Source: Brevundimonas nasdae (GTDB taxonomy: Bacteria; Pseudomonadota; Alphaproteobacteria; Caulobacterales; Caulobacteraceae). From it: a stretch of DNA of 64,000 nucleotides. The translations under genes and the position numbers were made by a program. The notes beneath the pieces were generated by a model. The model made no database searches, was not told the DNA's origin, and saw only the letters and a list, made by a program, of their open reading frames with translations. The stretch lies in assembly GCF_016654005.1 (NCBI RefSeq), contig NZ_JAEPWN010000004.1, positions 186,001-250,000 of the forward strand. The letters are read 5' to 3'. Each line of letters opens with the position of its first letter. Position 1 is the first letter of the stretch. Below, piece by piece: positions 8,454-17,292 of the stretch.

Positions 8454-9659
8454 TCAGAAGGCCAGCGGAGCGTCCAGCTCCTCAACCGTCCAGGGCAGGC
8501 CGTGCTTGTTCAGCATGTCCATGAACGGATCGGGGTTCAGCTGCTCGATGTTGAAGACGCCTTCGCCCTTCCACTGGCCGGTCAGCATCAGGGCCGCGCC
8601 GATCATGGCGGGGACGCCCGTGGTGTAGCTGACGGCCTGGTTGCCGGTTTCGGCATAGGCTTCTTCGTGGTCGCAGATGTTCTTGACGTAGAAGGTCTTC
8701 TGAACGCCGTCCTTCTGGCCGGTGGCGATGGTGCCGATGTTCGTCTTGCCCTTGGTGATCGGGCCCAACGAAGCCGGTTCCGGCAGCAGGGCCTTCAGGA
8801 ACTCGATCGGGATGATCTCGCGGCCCTGGAACTGCATCGGCTCGATCGAGGTCATGCCAACGTTCTCCAGCACTTCCAGGTGCTTGAGGTAGCTGTCGCC
8901 GAAGGTCATCCAGAAGCGGATGCGTTTGATTTCCGGGTAGAACTTGGCCAGCGACTCCAGTTCCTCATGGTACATGAGGTACATGTTCTTGGGGCCGACG
9001 CCTTCGAAGTTGAACTCCTGCTTATGGCTCAGGGCCGGGCCTTCGACCCACTGGCCGTTTTCCCAGTGACGCGAGTTGGCGGTCACTTCACGCAGGTTGA
9101 TTTCCGGGTTGAAGTTGGTGGCGAAGGGCAGGCCCGTGTCGCCGCCGTTGCAGTCCAGGATGTCGAGGGTGTCGATCCGGTCCAGCAGGTGCTTCTTGGT
9201 GTAGGTGGCGAAGACCGAGGTCACGCCGGGGTCGAAGCCCGAACCCAGCAGCGCCATCAGACCGGCTTCCTTGAAGCGGTCCTGGTAGGCCCACTGCCAC
9301 TTGTATTCGAACTTGGCCTCGTCGCGCGGCTCGTAGTTGGCGGTGTCGAGATAGTTCACGCCGGCGGCCAGGCAGGCGTCCATGATCGACAGGTCCTGAT
9401 AGGGCAGGGCCAGGTTCACGACCAGCGCAGGCTTGACCGACTGGATCAGGGCCGTGGTCGCCGCCACGTCATCGGCATCGATGGCCGCAGTGTCGATGGA
9501 AACGCCAAAGCGCGTCTTCACGGATTCGGCGATGGCGTCGCACTTGGACTTGGTGCGGCTCGCCAGGGTGATGTGCGAGAACACATCCGTATTCATCGCC
9601 ATCTTGTGGACGGCGACCGAACTGACGCCGCCTGCGCCGATAACCAGCACCCTGCTCAT
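8454..9659 (-). CDS. Carboxynorspermidine/carboxyspermidine dehydrogenase (saccharopine dehydrogenase family)
   Basis: Reductively condenses aspartate semialdehyde with a diamine (putrescine or 1,3-diaminopropane) using NAD(P)H, giving the carboxylated triamine used by the decarboxylase encoded directly downstream. The 401-residue protein starts with a Rossmann loop (VIGAGGVSSVAVHK) and has the saccharopine dehydrogenase fold with SGFDPGVTSVFATY in the middle. Length and partner gene match the CANSDH group rather than lysine-pathway saccharopine dehydrogenases. It is the first gene of the operon. Confidence 0.93.
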   Translation of the reverse strand: MSRVLVIGAGGVSSVAVHKMAMNTDVFSHITLASRTKSKCDAIAESVKTRFGVSIDTAAIDADDVAATTALIQSVKPALVVNLALPYQDLSIMDACLAAGVNYLDTANYEPRDEAKFEYKWQWAYQDRFKEAGLMALLGSGFDPGVTSVFATYTKKHLLDRIDTLDILDCNGGDTGLPFATNFNPEINLREVTANSRHWENGQWVEGPALSHKQEFNFEGVGPKNMYLMYHEELESLAKFYPEIKRIRFWMTFGDSYLKHLEVLENVGMTSIEPMQFQGREIIPIEFLKALLPEPASLGPITKGKTNIGTIATGQKDGVQKTFYVKNICDHEEAYAETGNQAVSYTTGVPAMIGAALMLTGQWKGEGVFNIEQLNPDPFMDMLNKHGLPWTVEELDAPLAF

Positions 9660-9828
9660 GTGTGGCTTCTCCCGAAGTGTGAAAACTCTGGCGACATCGC
9701 CGCCGCCTATAAAGGGCGCGGCTCATAGCACGGTGATGACAGGATCGCTAACAAACTCGTGCCCGGTTTGTTTCAATGGCGCACTGCGGTGACGCGCCGC
9801 AGCCGGTTGCCGCATCGAATGTCGCCGG

Positions 9829-10785
9829 TCATGACGTTTTCGAGGCGATTACGCGTTCCGTGGGTGGACGGTGCGCCCAGATGCAGGTGATGACGCTGCC
9901 CACGACCAGAACCATCGCGCCATATTCCAGCGCGGTCGGCAGGCGCTGCTCCCACAGGAAGCCGTAGAGCAGGGCGAACAGGGTCTCGAACAGGATCATC
10001 TGCCCCACCAGCGTCAGCGGCAGAAGGCGGCTCATCTTATTCCACAGGGCGTTGCCGACGATGGAGGCCAGCAGGGCCATGCCGCTGACGACGGCGATGA
10101 AGCGCATCCATTCATCGGCCGCGAAATGGCCGGGGCGGATCAGGAAGGCCGGAATGGCGATCACCAGGGCCAGCGCGCCGGTGACCACGCCGGTCAGCAG
10201 GCTCCAGTCCTGGCCGGTGACATGGGGCAGGCGCGCCAGCCAGCGACTGTTGCTGACGGCATAGGCGGTCCATGAGCCGAGGGCCGCAAAGGCGCAGGCC
10301 AGACCGATCAACTGCCCCTTCATCTCGCCCGGCGCCGTTCCGCCCAGCGACTGCCAGCCGACCAGACCCACGCCCGCCGCCGACATCAACAGCGATGGGG
10401 CCAGTCTGGCGAAGGGGACGGCGCCCTTGTCGCGGCTGCCGATGATGGTCACCGCCACCGGCAGGAAGCCGATCACCAGCGAGGTCATGGCCACCCCGCC
10501 GAACTGAACCGCGCTGGCCAGGAAGATATAATAGATGATGTTGCCCAAAAGGCTGAGCACGATCAGCGCCCGCCATTCCTTCGCGCCGATCAGGGCCGAC
10601 AGCCGCTTCCACTGCGGGGCGATCAGGGCGGCGGCGATGACGCCATAGGCCAGGAAGCGGCCCGCCGCGAGCTGCATTCCGTTGAACGGCCGCGCCAGTT
10701 CCGGGGCGACAAAGACCACGCCCCACAGGGCCCCCGCCGCCATGCCGCAGAGAAGGCCCAGAATGATCCTGTTGGTCGATGGCAT
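9829..10785 (-). CDS. DMT-superfamily (EamA) transporter
   Basis: A 318-residue inner-membrane protein with about ten hydrophobic segments arranged as two EamA repeats (residues about 10-145 and 160-300). This is typical of drug/metabolite exporters of the DMT superfamily. The substrate cannot be read from the sequence. An AraC-family regulator gene lies 94 bases upstream on the same strand, and such pairs are often regulator and target, so that regulator may control this exporter. Confidence 0.88.
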   Translation of the reverse strand: MPSTNRIILGLLCGMAAGALWGVVFVAPELARPFNGMQLAAGRFLAYGVIAAALIAPQWKRLSALIGAKEWRALIVLSLLGNIIYYIFLASAVQFGGVAMTSLVIGFLPVAVTIIGSRDKGAVPFARLAPSLLMSAAGVGLVGWQSLGGTAPGEMKGQLIGLACAFAALGSWTAYAVSNSRWLARLPHVTGQDWSLLTGVVTGALALVIAIPAFLIRPGHFAADEWMRFIAVVSGMALLASIVGNALWNKMSRLLPLTLVGQMILFETLFALLYGFLWEQRLPTALEYGAMVLVVGSVITCIWAHRPPTERVIASKTS

Positions 10786-10879
10786 TGATGACGCTCCGTT
10801 TCGGAGACGCCCAATATCCGCTCCTTGGCCCGCGATCTTGATCCAGGCTGCTGATCTTTAGACCGGGGCTCCTGTCTGG

Positions 10880-11656
10880 TCAGCCCGTGGTCAGGCGCGA
10901 CAGGCGGCGATAGGCGGCGGGGGTGACGTCCATGCTTTTACGCATGGCCCGGGTCAGGGCGCTTTGATCCGAATAGCCCGCGCGATAGGCCAGTTCGGAG
11001 ATCGGCAGTTCTGTCTGCGCCAGCCAGCGCGCGGCCTGTTTCAGGCGGATGTCGGCCAGGGCCGCAGCGGGCGTGGTCCGAAGTCGTTCACGGAACAGAG
11101 CGTGCAGGCGGCTGGCGCTGACCCCGACGCGTTCAGCCATGCGCTCGACCGTCCAGTCAGCGCCCGGCTCGGCCTCCATCCGCGCCAGCAGGCCGTCCAG
11201 CCGCGAGGTGGCCGAGGGCGAGCCCGTGGTCAGGGCGTCCAGCAGCAGGGGCGTCCAGTGGCTCAATGCCTGGGCTGACGGCGCCGCGCCGGACGCGGTC
11301 ATCAGGCCCATATAGTCGACCAGTTTGCCCGCCAGCGGGTTCAGGGTCAGGAAAGCCCCCGCCGCGAGAGCGTCGCTGGCCTGGGGCGACGCCGACGACA
11401 GGTCCAGATCCAGGATCAGAGACATATTGGGCTGGCGGCCTTCCTGGGAATGGCGCTCGCCCACGCCGACAAAGGCGGCGCGTCCCGGCATCAAGGGGGC
11501 CTGGCGTCCGTTCACGTCGATCTCCAGAAACCCCGACAGCGGCAGGACCAGTTGGCCGAAATCGTGCCGGTGCTCGCCGTGATCGGCGCCGTAGGACCGG
11601 ACGCTGAGCCCCAGCGCCATCGGCTTTTGATCAGATGCGCCGGTCAGGATCGACAT
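10880..11656 (-). CDS. AraC-family transcriptional regulator
   Basis: A 258-residue DNA-binding protein. The N-terminal part (to about residue 100) is a cupin-like sensor with the metal/ligand motif HGEHRHDFGQLVLP. The C-terminal 100 residues hold two helix-turn-helix units (MAERVGVSASRLHALFRERL and ISELAYRAGYSDQSALTRAM), as in AraC/XylS regulators. This domain order matches AraC regulators of adjacent exporters, and the next gene on the strand encodes a DMT transporter. The effector is unknown. Confidence 0.92.
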   Translation of the reverse strand: MSILTGASDQKPMALGLSVRSYGADHGEHRHDFGQLVLPLSGFLEIDVNGRQAPLMPGRAAFVGVGERHSQEGRQPNMSLILDLDLSSASPQASDALAAGAFLTLNPLAGKLVDYMGLMTASGAAPSAQALSHWTPLLLDALTTGSPSATSRLDGLLARMEAEPGADWTVERMAERVGVSASRLHALFRERLRTTPAAALADIRLKQAARWLAQTELPISELAYRAGYSDQSALTRAMRKSMDVTPAAYRRLSRLTTG

Positions 11657-11697
11657 GGCGGCAATCTATCACAGGCGGCCAGGGCGCGCAGCCGCCC

Positions 11698-12669
11698 CTA
11701 TGTTCCCTTGGCGGCGCCCAGATGGTCGACGCCGCGCGTACGGGCGATCTCGATCTGGCGCTGGCGTTCGGCATAGCGCAGCCGCTGTTCGTCATCGCGC
11801 GTGTCACGGCAGCGTTCGCAGCAGACGCCCTCGATGAAGTGGGGAGAGGCGCGGCCCGCCTCATCGACCGGCAGGCGGCAGGCGCGGCATAGGCTGTGCG
11901 GACCCTGAACCAGACCGTGTCCCACGGACACCCGCTCGTCGAAGACGAAACAATCGCCGCGCCACAGGCTGTCGGCCTGATCAACCTCTTCCAGATAGCG
12001 CAGGATGCCGCCCTCCAGATGATGGACGTTCTCGACCCCCTCGGCCTTCAGGAAGGCGGTGGACTTCTCACAGCGGATGCCGCCGGTGCAGTACATGGCG
12101 ACCCGCTTGGGCTGGGTCTGCTCCATCAGGGCGCGGCCCTCGGTGCGGAACCAGTCGGGGAAGTCGCGGAAGCTTTTCGTATTGGGCTGAACCGCGCCCT
12201 CGAAGGCGCCGATCTCGCCTTCGTAATCATTGCGGGTGTCGATGATCAGGGTGTCCGGATCGGCGATCAGGGCGTTCCAGTCGGTCGGCGAGACATAGAC
12301 CCCCGCCTGACGCGCCGGGTCCAGATCGGGCTGGCCCATGGTGACGATCTCGGCCTTCACGCGGACCTTCAGCCGCAGGAAGGGCATGTCGCCGGTCCAG
12401 GCGTATTTGACATCCAGATCGGCGAAACCGGGCAGGGCGCGAATGGCAGCCAGAACGGCCTCGATGCCCGCTTGCGGCCCCGCGATGGTGCCGTTCAGAC
12501 CCTCATGCGCGACCAGCAGCGTGCCGCGCACCCCGCCCGCCTCGCAGGCGGCGAACAGGGCGTCGCGCACTGCCTCGCGGTCGGTGATGGGGCTGAACCG
12601 ATAAAGGGCGGCGACGCGGATGTCGCCCTGCGTCGTCGGCATGGTCTGGTGGTCGGGAAGGGAGGACAT
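11698..12669 (-). CDS. trhO: tRNA U34 hydroxylase TrhO (YceA-type rhodanese)
   Basis: Oxygen-dependent hydroxylation of tRNA uridine 34 to 5-hydroxyuridine, a wobble modification. The 323-residue protein has an acylphosphatase-like N-terminal part, a rhodanese domain with the catalytic loop CTGGIRCEKS, and a cysteine-rich tail (CRACRLPVDE and CCERCR) that resembles a zinc-binding element. The rhodanese loop with two cysteines is diagnostic of the TrhO/YceA family. No operon partner is evident. Confidence 0.93.
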   Translation of the reverse strand: MSSLPDHQTMPTTQGDIRVAALYRFSPITDREAVRDALFAACEAGGVRGTLLVAHEGLNGTIAGPQAGIEAVLAAIRALPGFADLDVKYAWTGDMPFLRLKVRVKAEIVTMGQPDLDPARQAGVYVSPTDWNALIADPDTLIIDTRNDYEGEIGAFEGAVQPNTKSFRDFPDWFRTEGRALMEQTQPKRVAMYCTGGIRCEKSTAFLKAEGVENVHHLEGGILRYLEEVDQADSLWRGDCFVFDERVSVGHGLVQGPHSLCRACRLPVDEAGRASPHFIEGVCCERCRDTRDDEQRLRYAERQRQIEIARTRGVDHLGAAKGT

Positions 12670-12714
12670 GGCGCGAGCAGATACTCCGACCGCCGGGTTT
12701 GGACAAACCCGGCG

Positions 12715-13620
12715 TCAGACGCCCAGAATCCAGCCTTCTTCCTGCTCGACCTGTTCGATCAGTTCCGGCGTCGCCGATGCGGGCGGCGCGAACTTGCCCG
12801 CCAGATCGCCCGCTTCGTCCAGCAGGGCGAGGGCCTCGGCGGTCGTGCGGACCTGGGCCTGATCCTTGTATTCGCCGTCATTCGGCTTGGCGTTGAACAT
12901 CGAGGGCCAGACCTCGACCACCAGGGCCGACAGCGGCTCGACGTCATCCGGGGTCAGGGCGCGCCAGCCGGTGCCGAACGGCCAGACGGCGCCGGACGGG
13001 CCGAGGCTTTCCAACAGGCGGCGCACAGCCGGAATGCCGACCAGGGTCTGTCCGCCCACAGCGCCCGCGCCGTGCATCTGCCAGACGCTCTTGGGCTGGA
13101 GCCGTCCCTTGCGGGCGGCGTCCTCGGTGGCGCGGAACTCTGGGATGTCTGCGCCCGCGCCCGCCGGGGGCTTGGTCGTGGTCAGCCAACGCTGGGCCTG
13201 TTTGGCAGGCGCCCCCCACAGGGGCCAGGCCTCGTCCGTCATCAGACGGTTCATCTTGGCCGCGACCTGATAGCGGTTGTTGGTGTTGTCGGCCTTGTCC
13301 ACGATGTTGGACGCGATGAATTTCCACATCGCCTGCCACGGCGCGCCCTCCAGCTTCAGCCGCTGGGCCGTGCCTTTGGGGTATCCGAAGTTGAAGTCCA
13401 GCCCGACTAGAACCCGGTCGCCGCGCTTGCGATGTTCGGCCAGAATGCTGGCCAGCAGGGCCTCGCCTTCCGCGCGCGTCGCGACGTTGTGCGTCTCGGT
13501 GTAGAGACGGAAACGCACATCGCGTTTGGCCACGCCGATCCACAGGGACGTATCGCCCAGCTTCTTGTTTTCAGCAGCGGTCCAGTCGGCGACGACATAG
13601 GCGTCGAAAAGGCGGGCCAA
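12715..13620 (-). CDS. Conserved hypothetical protein, possibly RNase H-fold (DUF429-like)
   Basis: A 301-residue soluble protein without signal or membrane segments. The N-terminus, with the pattern YVVADWTAAENK followed by LWIGVAKRD and VLVGLDFNFGYPKG, is reminiscent of RNase H-fold proteins of DUF429 type, with acidic residues at strand ends (ADW and GLDF). This is a weak resemblance and I do not assign an activity. Related proteins have been labelled as cobalamin or molybdopterin biosynthesis proteins on little evidence. The gene stands alone between trhO and a small membrane-protein gene. Confidence 0.7.
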   Translation of the reverse strand: MARLFDAYVVADWTAAENKKLGDTSLWIGVAKRDVRFRLYTETHNVATRAEGEALLASILAEHRKRGDRVLVGLDFNFGYPKGTAQRLKLEGAPWQAMWKFIASNIVDKADNTNNRYQVAAKMNRLMTDEAWPLWGAPAKQAQRWLTTTKPPAGAGADIPEFRATEDAARKGRLQPKSVWQMHGAGAVGGQTLVGIPAVRRLLESLGPSGAVWPFGTGWRALTPDDVEPLSALVVEVWPSMFNAKPNDGEYKDQAQVRTTAEALALLDEAGDLAGKFAPPASATPELIEQVEQEEGWILGV

Positions 13621-13682
13621 GGCGGCCTCCCAAATAAAAAGGCGTATAGTACAATGAACTGGCGCTTCTAACGTCCCATCGT

Positions 13683-13742
13683 GACAATCGAAAGAGGGGA
13701 TTGTCGCCGATGAAACCGAACGGGCGTCGGCCGTGCCCGGTT
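13683..13742 (-). terminator. Two hairpins downstream of the 13750-14265 gene
   Basis: On the minus strand, an imperfect hairpin (AACC...GGTT with inner GGGC...GCCC, 13714-13742) is followed by a 7-bp stem, GACAATC (13683-13689) with GATTGTC (13699-13705). The second has no T-run. Together they probably end the xthA-containing transcript, but the second could also be an operator for the next gene. Confidence 0.4.
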
Positions 13743-13749
13743 GGGGATT

Positions 13750-14265
13750 TTAGCCCTTGAGCAAGGCTTCCAGATGCGACAGCCAGCGCCGTCCCAATCT
13801 CAAGGCCTCGCCAGGCGATCCGACCTGACCCGCGAACGTCGCATCCCATAACGCCAGTTCAAACTCGGGGTTGCGCGCGTCGGCGAACATCAGCCGCAGC
13901 ACCACCTGTTCGGCGTCGGGCGCCAGGACATCCAGCGACTTGCGCACCTCGCCCCGACGCACCCGTGCGACCACATGGCCGTCGACAATGATCTCTCCGC
14001 CGTCCACCTCGTCAAACAGATAGGCCAGTCCGTGGGCGCCGTTGGCCCAGAGTATGACCACCTGTTCTTCGTCAAAGTTCAGGGCGCAAGCCTTGCCTTC
14101 GCCGGGCGACATGGTTTCGACTTCGGGTGCGCCGCCTATGGCTTTCAGAAGGGCGCGGTGCAGACGACGCGGCGGCTCCATCCACCACGAAAAGGCCAGG
14201 GCCACGGTCGTCAGCAGGGCGGCCGCCAGGGCGACCAGCAACACGACACGCAGCGCATCCGCCAT
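13750..14265 (-). CDS. Membrane-anchored protein, function unknown
   Basis: A 171-residue protein with one N-terminal hydrophobic segment (residues about 5-25, ending in the WWME boundary) and a soluble, acidic domain that is probably periplasmic. No family recognised. The domain looks beta-rich (EQVVILWANGAHGLAYLFDEV, then GGEIIVDGHVVARVRRGEV). Its start is 5 bases after the xthA stop, so it is translated from the same mRNA as exonuclease III; the functional link is unclear. Confidence 0.72.
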   Translation of the reverse strand: MADALRVVLLVALAAALLTTVALAFSWWMEPPRRLHRALLKAIGGAPEVETMSPGEGKACALNFDEEQVVILWANGAHGLAYLFDEVDGGEIIVDGHVVARVRRGEVRKSLDVLAPDAEQVVLRLMFADARNPEFELALWDATFAGQVGSPGEALRLGRRWLSHLEALLKG

Positions 14266-14270
14266 GTCCG

Positions 14271-15056
14271 TCAGGCCTCCAGATCGAGATCAACCACCAC
14301 CGGCACGTGGTCGCTGGGCTTGTCCATGTCGCGCGCGTCGCGGTGGGTCTCGATGCTGCGGAAACGGTCTGCGGCCTGCGGAGACAGCAGGGCGAAGTCG
14401 ATGCGGATGCCATGGTCGCGCTGCCAGGCGCCCGCCTGATAGTCCCAGAAGGTGTAGGTCCCCGCCGGTTCGTCGCCCAGTGCGTGGGAATCGGCCAGGC
14501 CAAGATTCTTCAGCGCGCGGAAGGCCTGGCGGCTTTCGGGCTGGAACAGGGCGTCGCCGGTCCATGCGGACGGGTTCTTGGCGTCCACGGCCTCGGGGAT
14601 GACATTATAGTCGCCGCACAGGGCCAGCGGCTCTTCGAACTTCAGAAGTTCGCGGGCATGGGCGTTCAGCCGGTCGAACCAGGCCAGCTTGTAGGCGAAT
14701 TTCTCCGTGCCCAGCGGATTGCCGTTCGGCAGATAGATGGCCGCCACGCGGATGGGGCGGGGGCCTTCGACCACGGCTTCCAGATAGCGGGCCTGTTCGT
14801 CGGCTTCATCGCCCGGCAGGCCGCGCCGCACGTCCGACAGCGGGTGCTTCGACAGCAGGGCCACGCCGTTATAGCTCTTCTGGCCATGGGTCTCGACGTT
14901 GTAGCCCAGGCTCTCGAAGGCCTCGCGCGGGAACTTTTCATCGACGCATTTGATCTCCTGGAAACAGGCCACGTCGGGCTTTGCCTGTTCCAGCCACGCC
15001 AGCACGGTGGGCAGGCGGGCGTTGACGGAGTTCACGTTCCAAGTGGCGATGCGCAT
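14271..15056 (-). CDS. xthA: Exodeoxyribonuclease III
   Basis: AP endonuclease and 3'-5' exonuclease of base-excision repair. From ATG 15056 the protein is 261 residues and begins MRIATWNVNSVNARL, the standard start of the family; the ORF extends 51 bases further upstream but without a family match. Key motifs of the endonuclease/exonuclease/phosphatase fold are present: CFQEIKC (metal-binding Glu), LCGDYNVIPE, and the C-terminal KPSDHVPVVVDL with the catalytic Asp-His. It heads a short operon with the membrane-protein gene downstream. Confidence 0.95.
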   Translation of the reverse strand: MRIATWNVNSVNARLPTVLAWLEQAKPDVACFQEIKCVDEKFPREAFESLGYNVETHGQKSYNGVALLSKHPLSDVRRGLPGDEADEQARYLEAVVEGPRPIRVAAIYLPNGNPLGTEKFAYKLAWFDRLNAHARELLKFEEPLALCGDYNVIPEAVDAKNPSAWTGDALFQPESRQAFRALKNLGLADSHALGDEPAGTYTFWDYQAGAWQRDHGIRIDFALLSPQAADRFRSIETHRDARDMDKPSDHVPVVVDLDLEA

Positions 15057-15105
15057 GACGGCGAGGCTAGGCTGCGTCACGGTTCGGGAAAAGAGGCCGT
15101 GACAC

Positions 15106-15138
15106 AAAAAGGGCCGCCGGATCGCTCCGACGGCCCTT
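15106..15138 (-). terminator. Rho-independent terminator
   Basis: On the minus strand the stem AAGGGCCG/CGGCCCTT (arms at 15131-15138 and 15109-15116) is followed by five T residues. It lies 27 bases after the stop of the cysteine-repeat protein gene. Confidence 0.8.
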
Positions 15139-15164
15139 CATGCAGTGATTTGGAGCTGCTGCCC

Positions 15165-16079
15165 TTACGGACGGCCGCCCGCCGGAGCAGCGGCCGGGGC
15201 AGGCGTCAGGGTGCAGCCGCCGCCGATCTGCTGGGCGGTGGCGCAGGGATAGACCTGCTGTACGACGCGTTCGGCGTTGGTGCGGGCGATGAAGCCGTCG
15301 CCAGCCGCGCACTTGGCTTCATAGAACATGCCGTTGGCGTTCTGGCCCATCAGGCGGGCTTCAGTGACGTCGCAGGCGGCGGCGTCAGAGCCTGCCAGCC
15401 ACTTCTTGACCGAGGCGGCGATCTCGCCCGCCGTCGTCAGGCGGCAGGTTCCGCGCTCGGCCAGAACCTGAATGCATTCGGTCTTCTGCCAGGCGTTGTC
15501 GATCTTCTTGATCCAGTAGCCCTGTTCGCCAGAGCAGCCGATCTCATAGACGATGGCGCCTTCGTTGGACTTGCCGATGACGCTGGCGTCATCAACCGTG
15601 CAGGGCACGCCCGCTTGCTGGGCGTATTCACGCAGGAAACGCTGGGTGTCCAGGTTGGCGGCGATCGTGCACTGCGGCCCGACATCCGCCGCCGGGTTCG
15701 ACGCGCGCAGGGTGGCGGCGGAATGGGCCAGGACGACGCAGTCGGTCACATTGGGCGGGGTCTTCGTTTCGATGATGTATCCCGGACCGGCGGCGCAGGC
15801 CATTTCGTACACCGACGTCCGTTCCGCCGTCGTGCCCAGAAGCTTGGCTTCAGTCACCTGGCAGCCGGTGTTGGCCAGAGTGGCCTGTTCCTGAGCGGCG
15901 GCCTGGATCTGTTCAGGCGTCATCTGCGGCGCGCGGCCGCGGTCGCGTCCTGCACGGCCGCTGGCGGGGGCTCGGGTTGCTTCGCGGGTTCCATCCGGCT
16001 GGGTTTGTGCTGCGACAGGGGCGACGGACGCGGCGCTGAAGGCCAGTGCGAGCAGCACGGCTGCGATGCGTAGTTTCAT
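15165..16079 (-). CDS. Secreted protein with three cysteine-containing repeats, function unknown
   Basis: From ATG 16079 the protein has 304 residues. A signal peptide ends near APVAAQTQ, so it is periplasmic or secreted. After a low-complexity Arg/Ala/Gly linker come three related units of about 75 residues. Each starts with Cys followed by a V(T/D)-(E/D)-A pattern and a LLG/VIG/LMG turn, then (V/F)YE, then Cys and an aromatic-rich GYII/GYWI/GFIA strand, and has further Cys residues. The even spacing suggests disulphide-stabilised modules. I do not recognise a family. A terminator follows, so it is probably monocistronic. Confidence 0.75.
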   Translation of the reverse strand: MKLRIAAVLLALAFSAASVAPVAAQTQPDGTREATRAPASGRAGRDRGRAPQMTPEQIQAAAQEQATLANTGCQVTEAKLLGTTAERTSVYEMACAAGPGYIIETKTPPNVTDCVVLAHSAATLRASNPAADVGPQCTIAANLDTQRFLREYAQQAGVPCTVDDASVIGKSNEGAIVYEIGCSGEQGYWIKKIDNAWQKTECIQVLAERGTCRLTTAGEIAASVKKWLAGSDAAACDVTEARLMGQNANGMFYEAKCAAGDGFIARTNAERVVQQVYPCATAQQIGGGCTLTPAPAAAPAGGRP

Positions 16080-16233
16080 AGGAAACACCTTGGGGGCTGT
16101 GTCTTCGAAACTTTCGTGTGCCGACCTATTGGTTCGGGGTCAAGGCGTGGGTGGACGTGGCCACGACATCCGGCATAGAGTTCGTTAGTTGCGATTGGAG
16201 ACGGACTTGCCCGACGGCGCCCAGAAACACGAA

Positions 16234-17292
16234 ATGGCTGGTGAACGACGCGGCCCGAACTATCCGGTTCTGGAGGTTCCCGTTCCGGGGGCGGTGACAG
16301 AGGTTGCGCCTGGCGTCCTGTGGATGCGCCTGCCGCTGCCGTTCCAGCTGGATCACGTCAACGTCTATGCCGTGGCGGATGGCGCGGGCTGGGTGATCAT
16401 CGACACCGGACTGAAGACCGGAGTGTCGATCAAGGCCTGGTCCGAGGCGCTGGCGGGGCCTTTGGGCGGACGGCCAGTCACGCGGATCATCTGCACCCAC
16501 ATGCATCCCGATCACATCGGCCTGGCGGGTTGGTTGTGCGAACGCACGGGCGCGCCGCTGCTGATGTCCCAGATCGAGTATCTGACCGGACGCATGCTGG
16601 CGGCGGAGGAGGGGGGCGACGCGCCTGCCGAGGGCGAGGTCTTCTATCGCGCCGCCGGATGGAGCGAGGAGCAGATCGCCAAATGGCGGGCGGAGTATGG
16701 GGGATTCGCCAAGGGTGTTTCGCCGATCCCGCGCGGCTATCAGCGCCTGAGCGAGGGCGACGTCCTGACCATCGGCGCCGACGAATGGACGGTGGTGGTC
16801 GGGTCCGGCCACAGCCCTGAGCACGTCTGTCTGTGGCGCAAATCAGATGATGTCTTCATCGCCGGGGATCAGATTCTGCCGCGCATCTCGTCCAATGTAT
16901 CGGTCTGGCCGACCGAAGCGGATGCCGATCCGCTAGGCGACTGGATGGACTCGATCGAGAAACTGCGCGCTCTGCTGCCGGAAGGCGCCTTCATCCTGCC
17001 TGCGCATGGCGAGCCGTTCTATGGCGTTCACCCGCGGCTGGACGCCCTGAAGCGTGGACATGAGACGGCGTTGAAACGGCTTGATCGGACCTTGGGGAAA
17101 CCGGCTAGGGTCATTGACGCCTTCCCGGCGGTGTTCGGTCGCACCATCGGGGATGCGGTGCTGGGCATGGCTACGGGCGAGGCCCAGGCGCATCTGAACT
17201 ATCTGGAACGGCGGGGCCGCGCGCGGCGCACGCGCGATGAAAACGGCGTCGACTGGTGGTCGGCGACGGACAAGAACGAGGAAACGACATGA
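16234..17292 (+). CDS. MBL-fold metallo-hydrolase
   Basis: A 352-residue metallo-beta-lactamase-fold hydrolase with the zinc motif THMHPDHIG (HxHxDH, residues 89-94), a third ligand in GSGHSPEH and a fourth in IAGDQILP. A C-terminal helical extension with a winged-helix look (RTIGDAVLGMATGEAQAHLNYLERRG) resembles LACTB2-like or beta-lactamase-like hydrolases of fatty-acid contexts. ATG 16234 is chosen over TTG starts up to 45 bases upstream; none has a strong ribosome site. Its stop overlaps the start of the enoyl-CoA hydratase gene, suggesting a thioester or acyl-CoA related role. Confidence 0.88.
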   Translation: MAGERRGPNYPVLEVPVPGAVTEVAPGVLWMRLPLPFQLDHVNVYAVADGAGWVIIDTGLKTGVSIKAWSEALAGPLGGRPVTRIICTHMHPDHIGLAGWLCERTGAPLLMSQIEYLTGRMLAAEEGGDAPAEGEVFYRAAGWSEEQIAKWRAEYGGFAKGVSPIPRGYQRLSEGDVLTIGADEWTVVVGSGHSPEHVCLWRKSDDVFIAGDQILPRISSNVSVWPTEADADPLGDWMDSIEKLRALLPEGAFILPAHGEPFYGVHPRLDALKRGHETALKRLDRTLGKPARVIDAFPAVFGRTIGDAVLGMATGEAQAHLNYLERRGRARRTRDENGVDWWSATDKNEETT

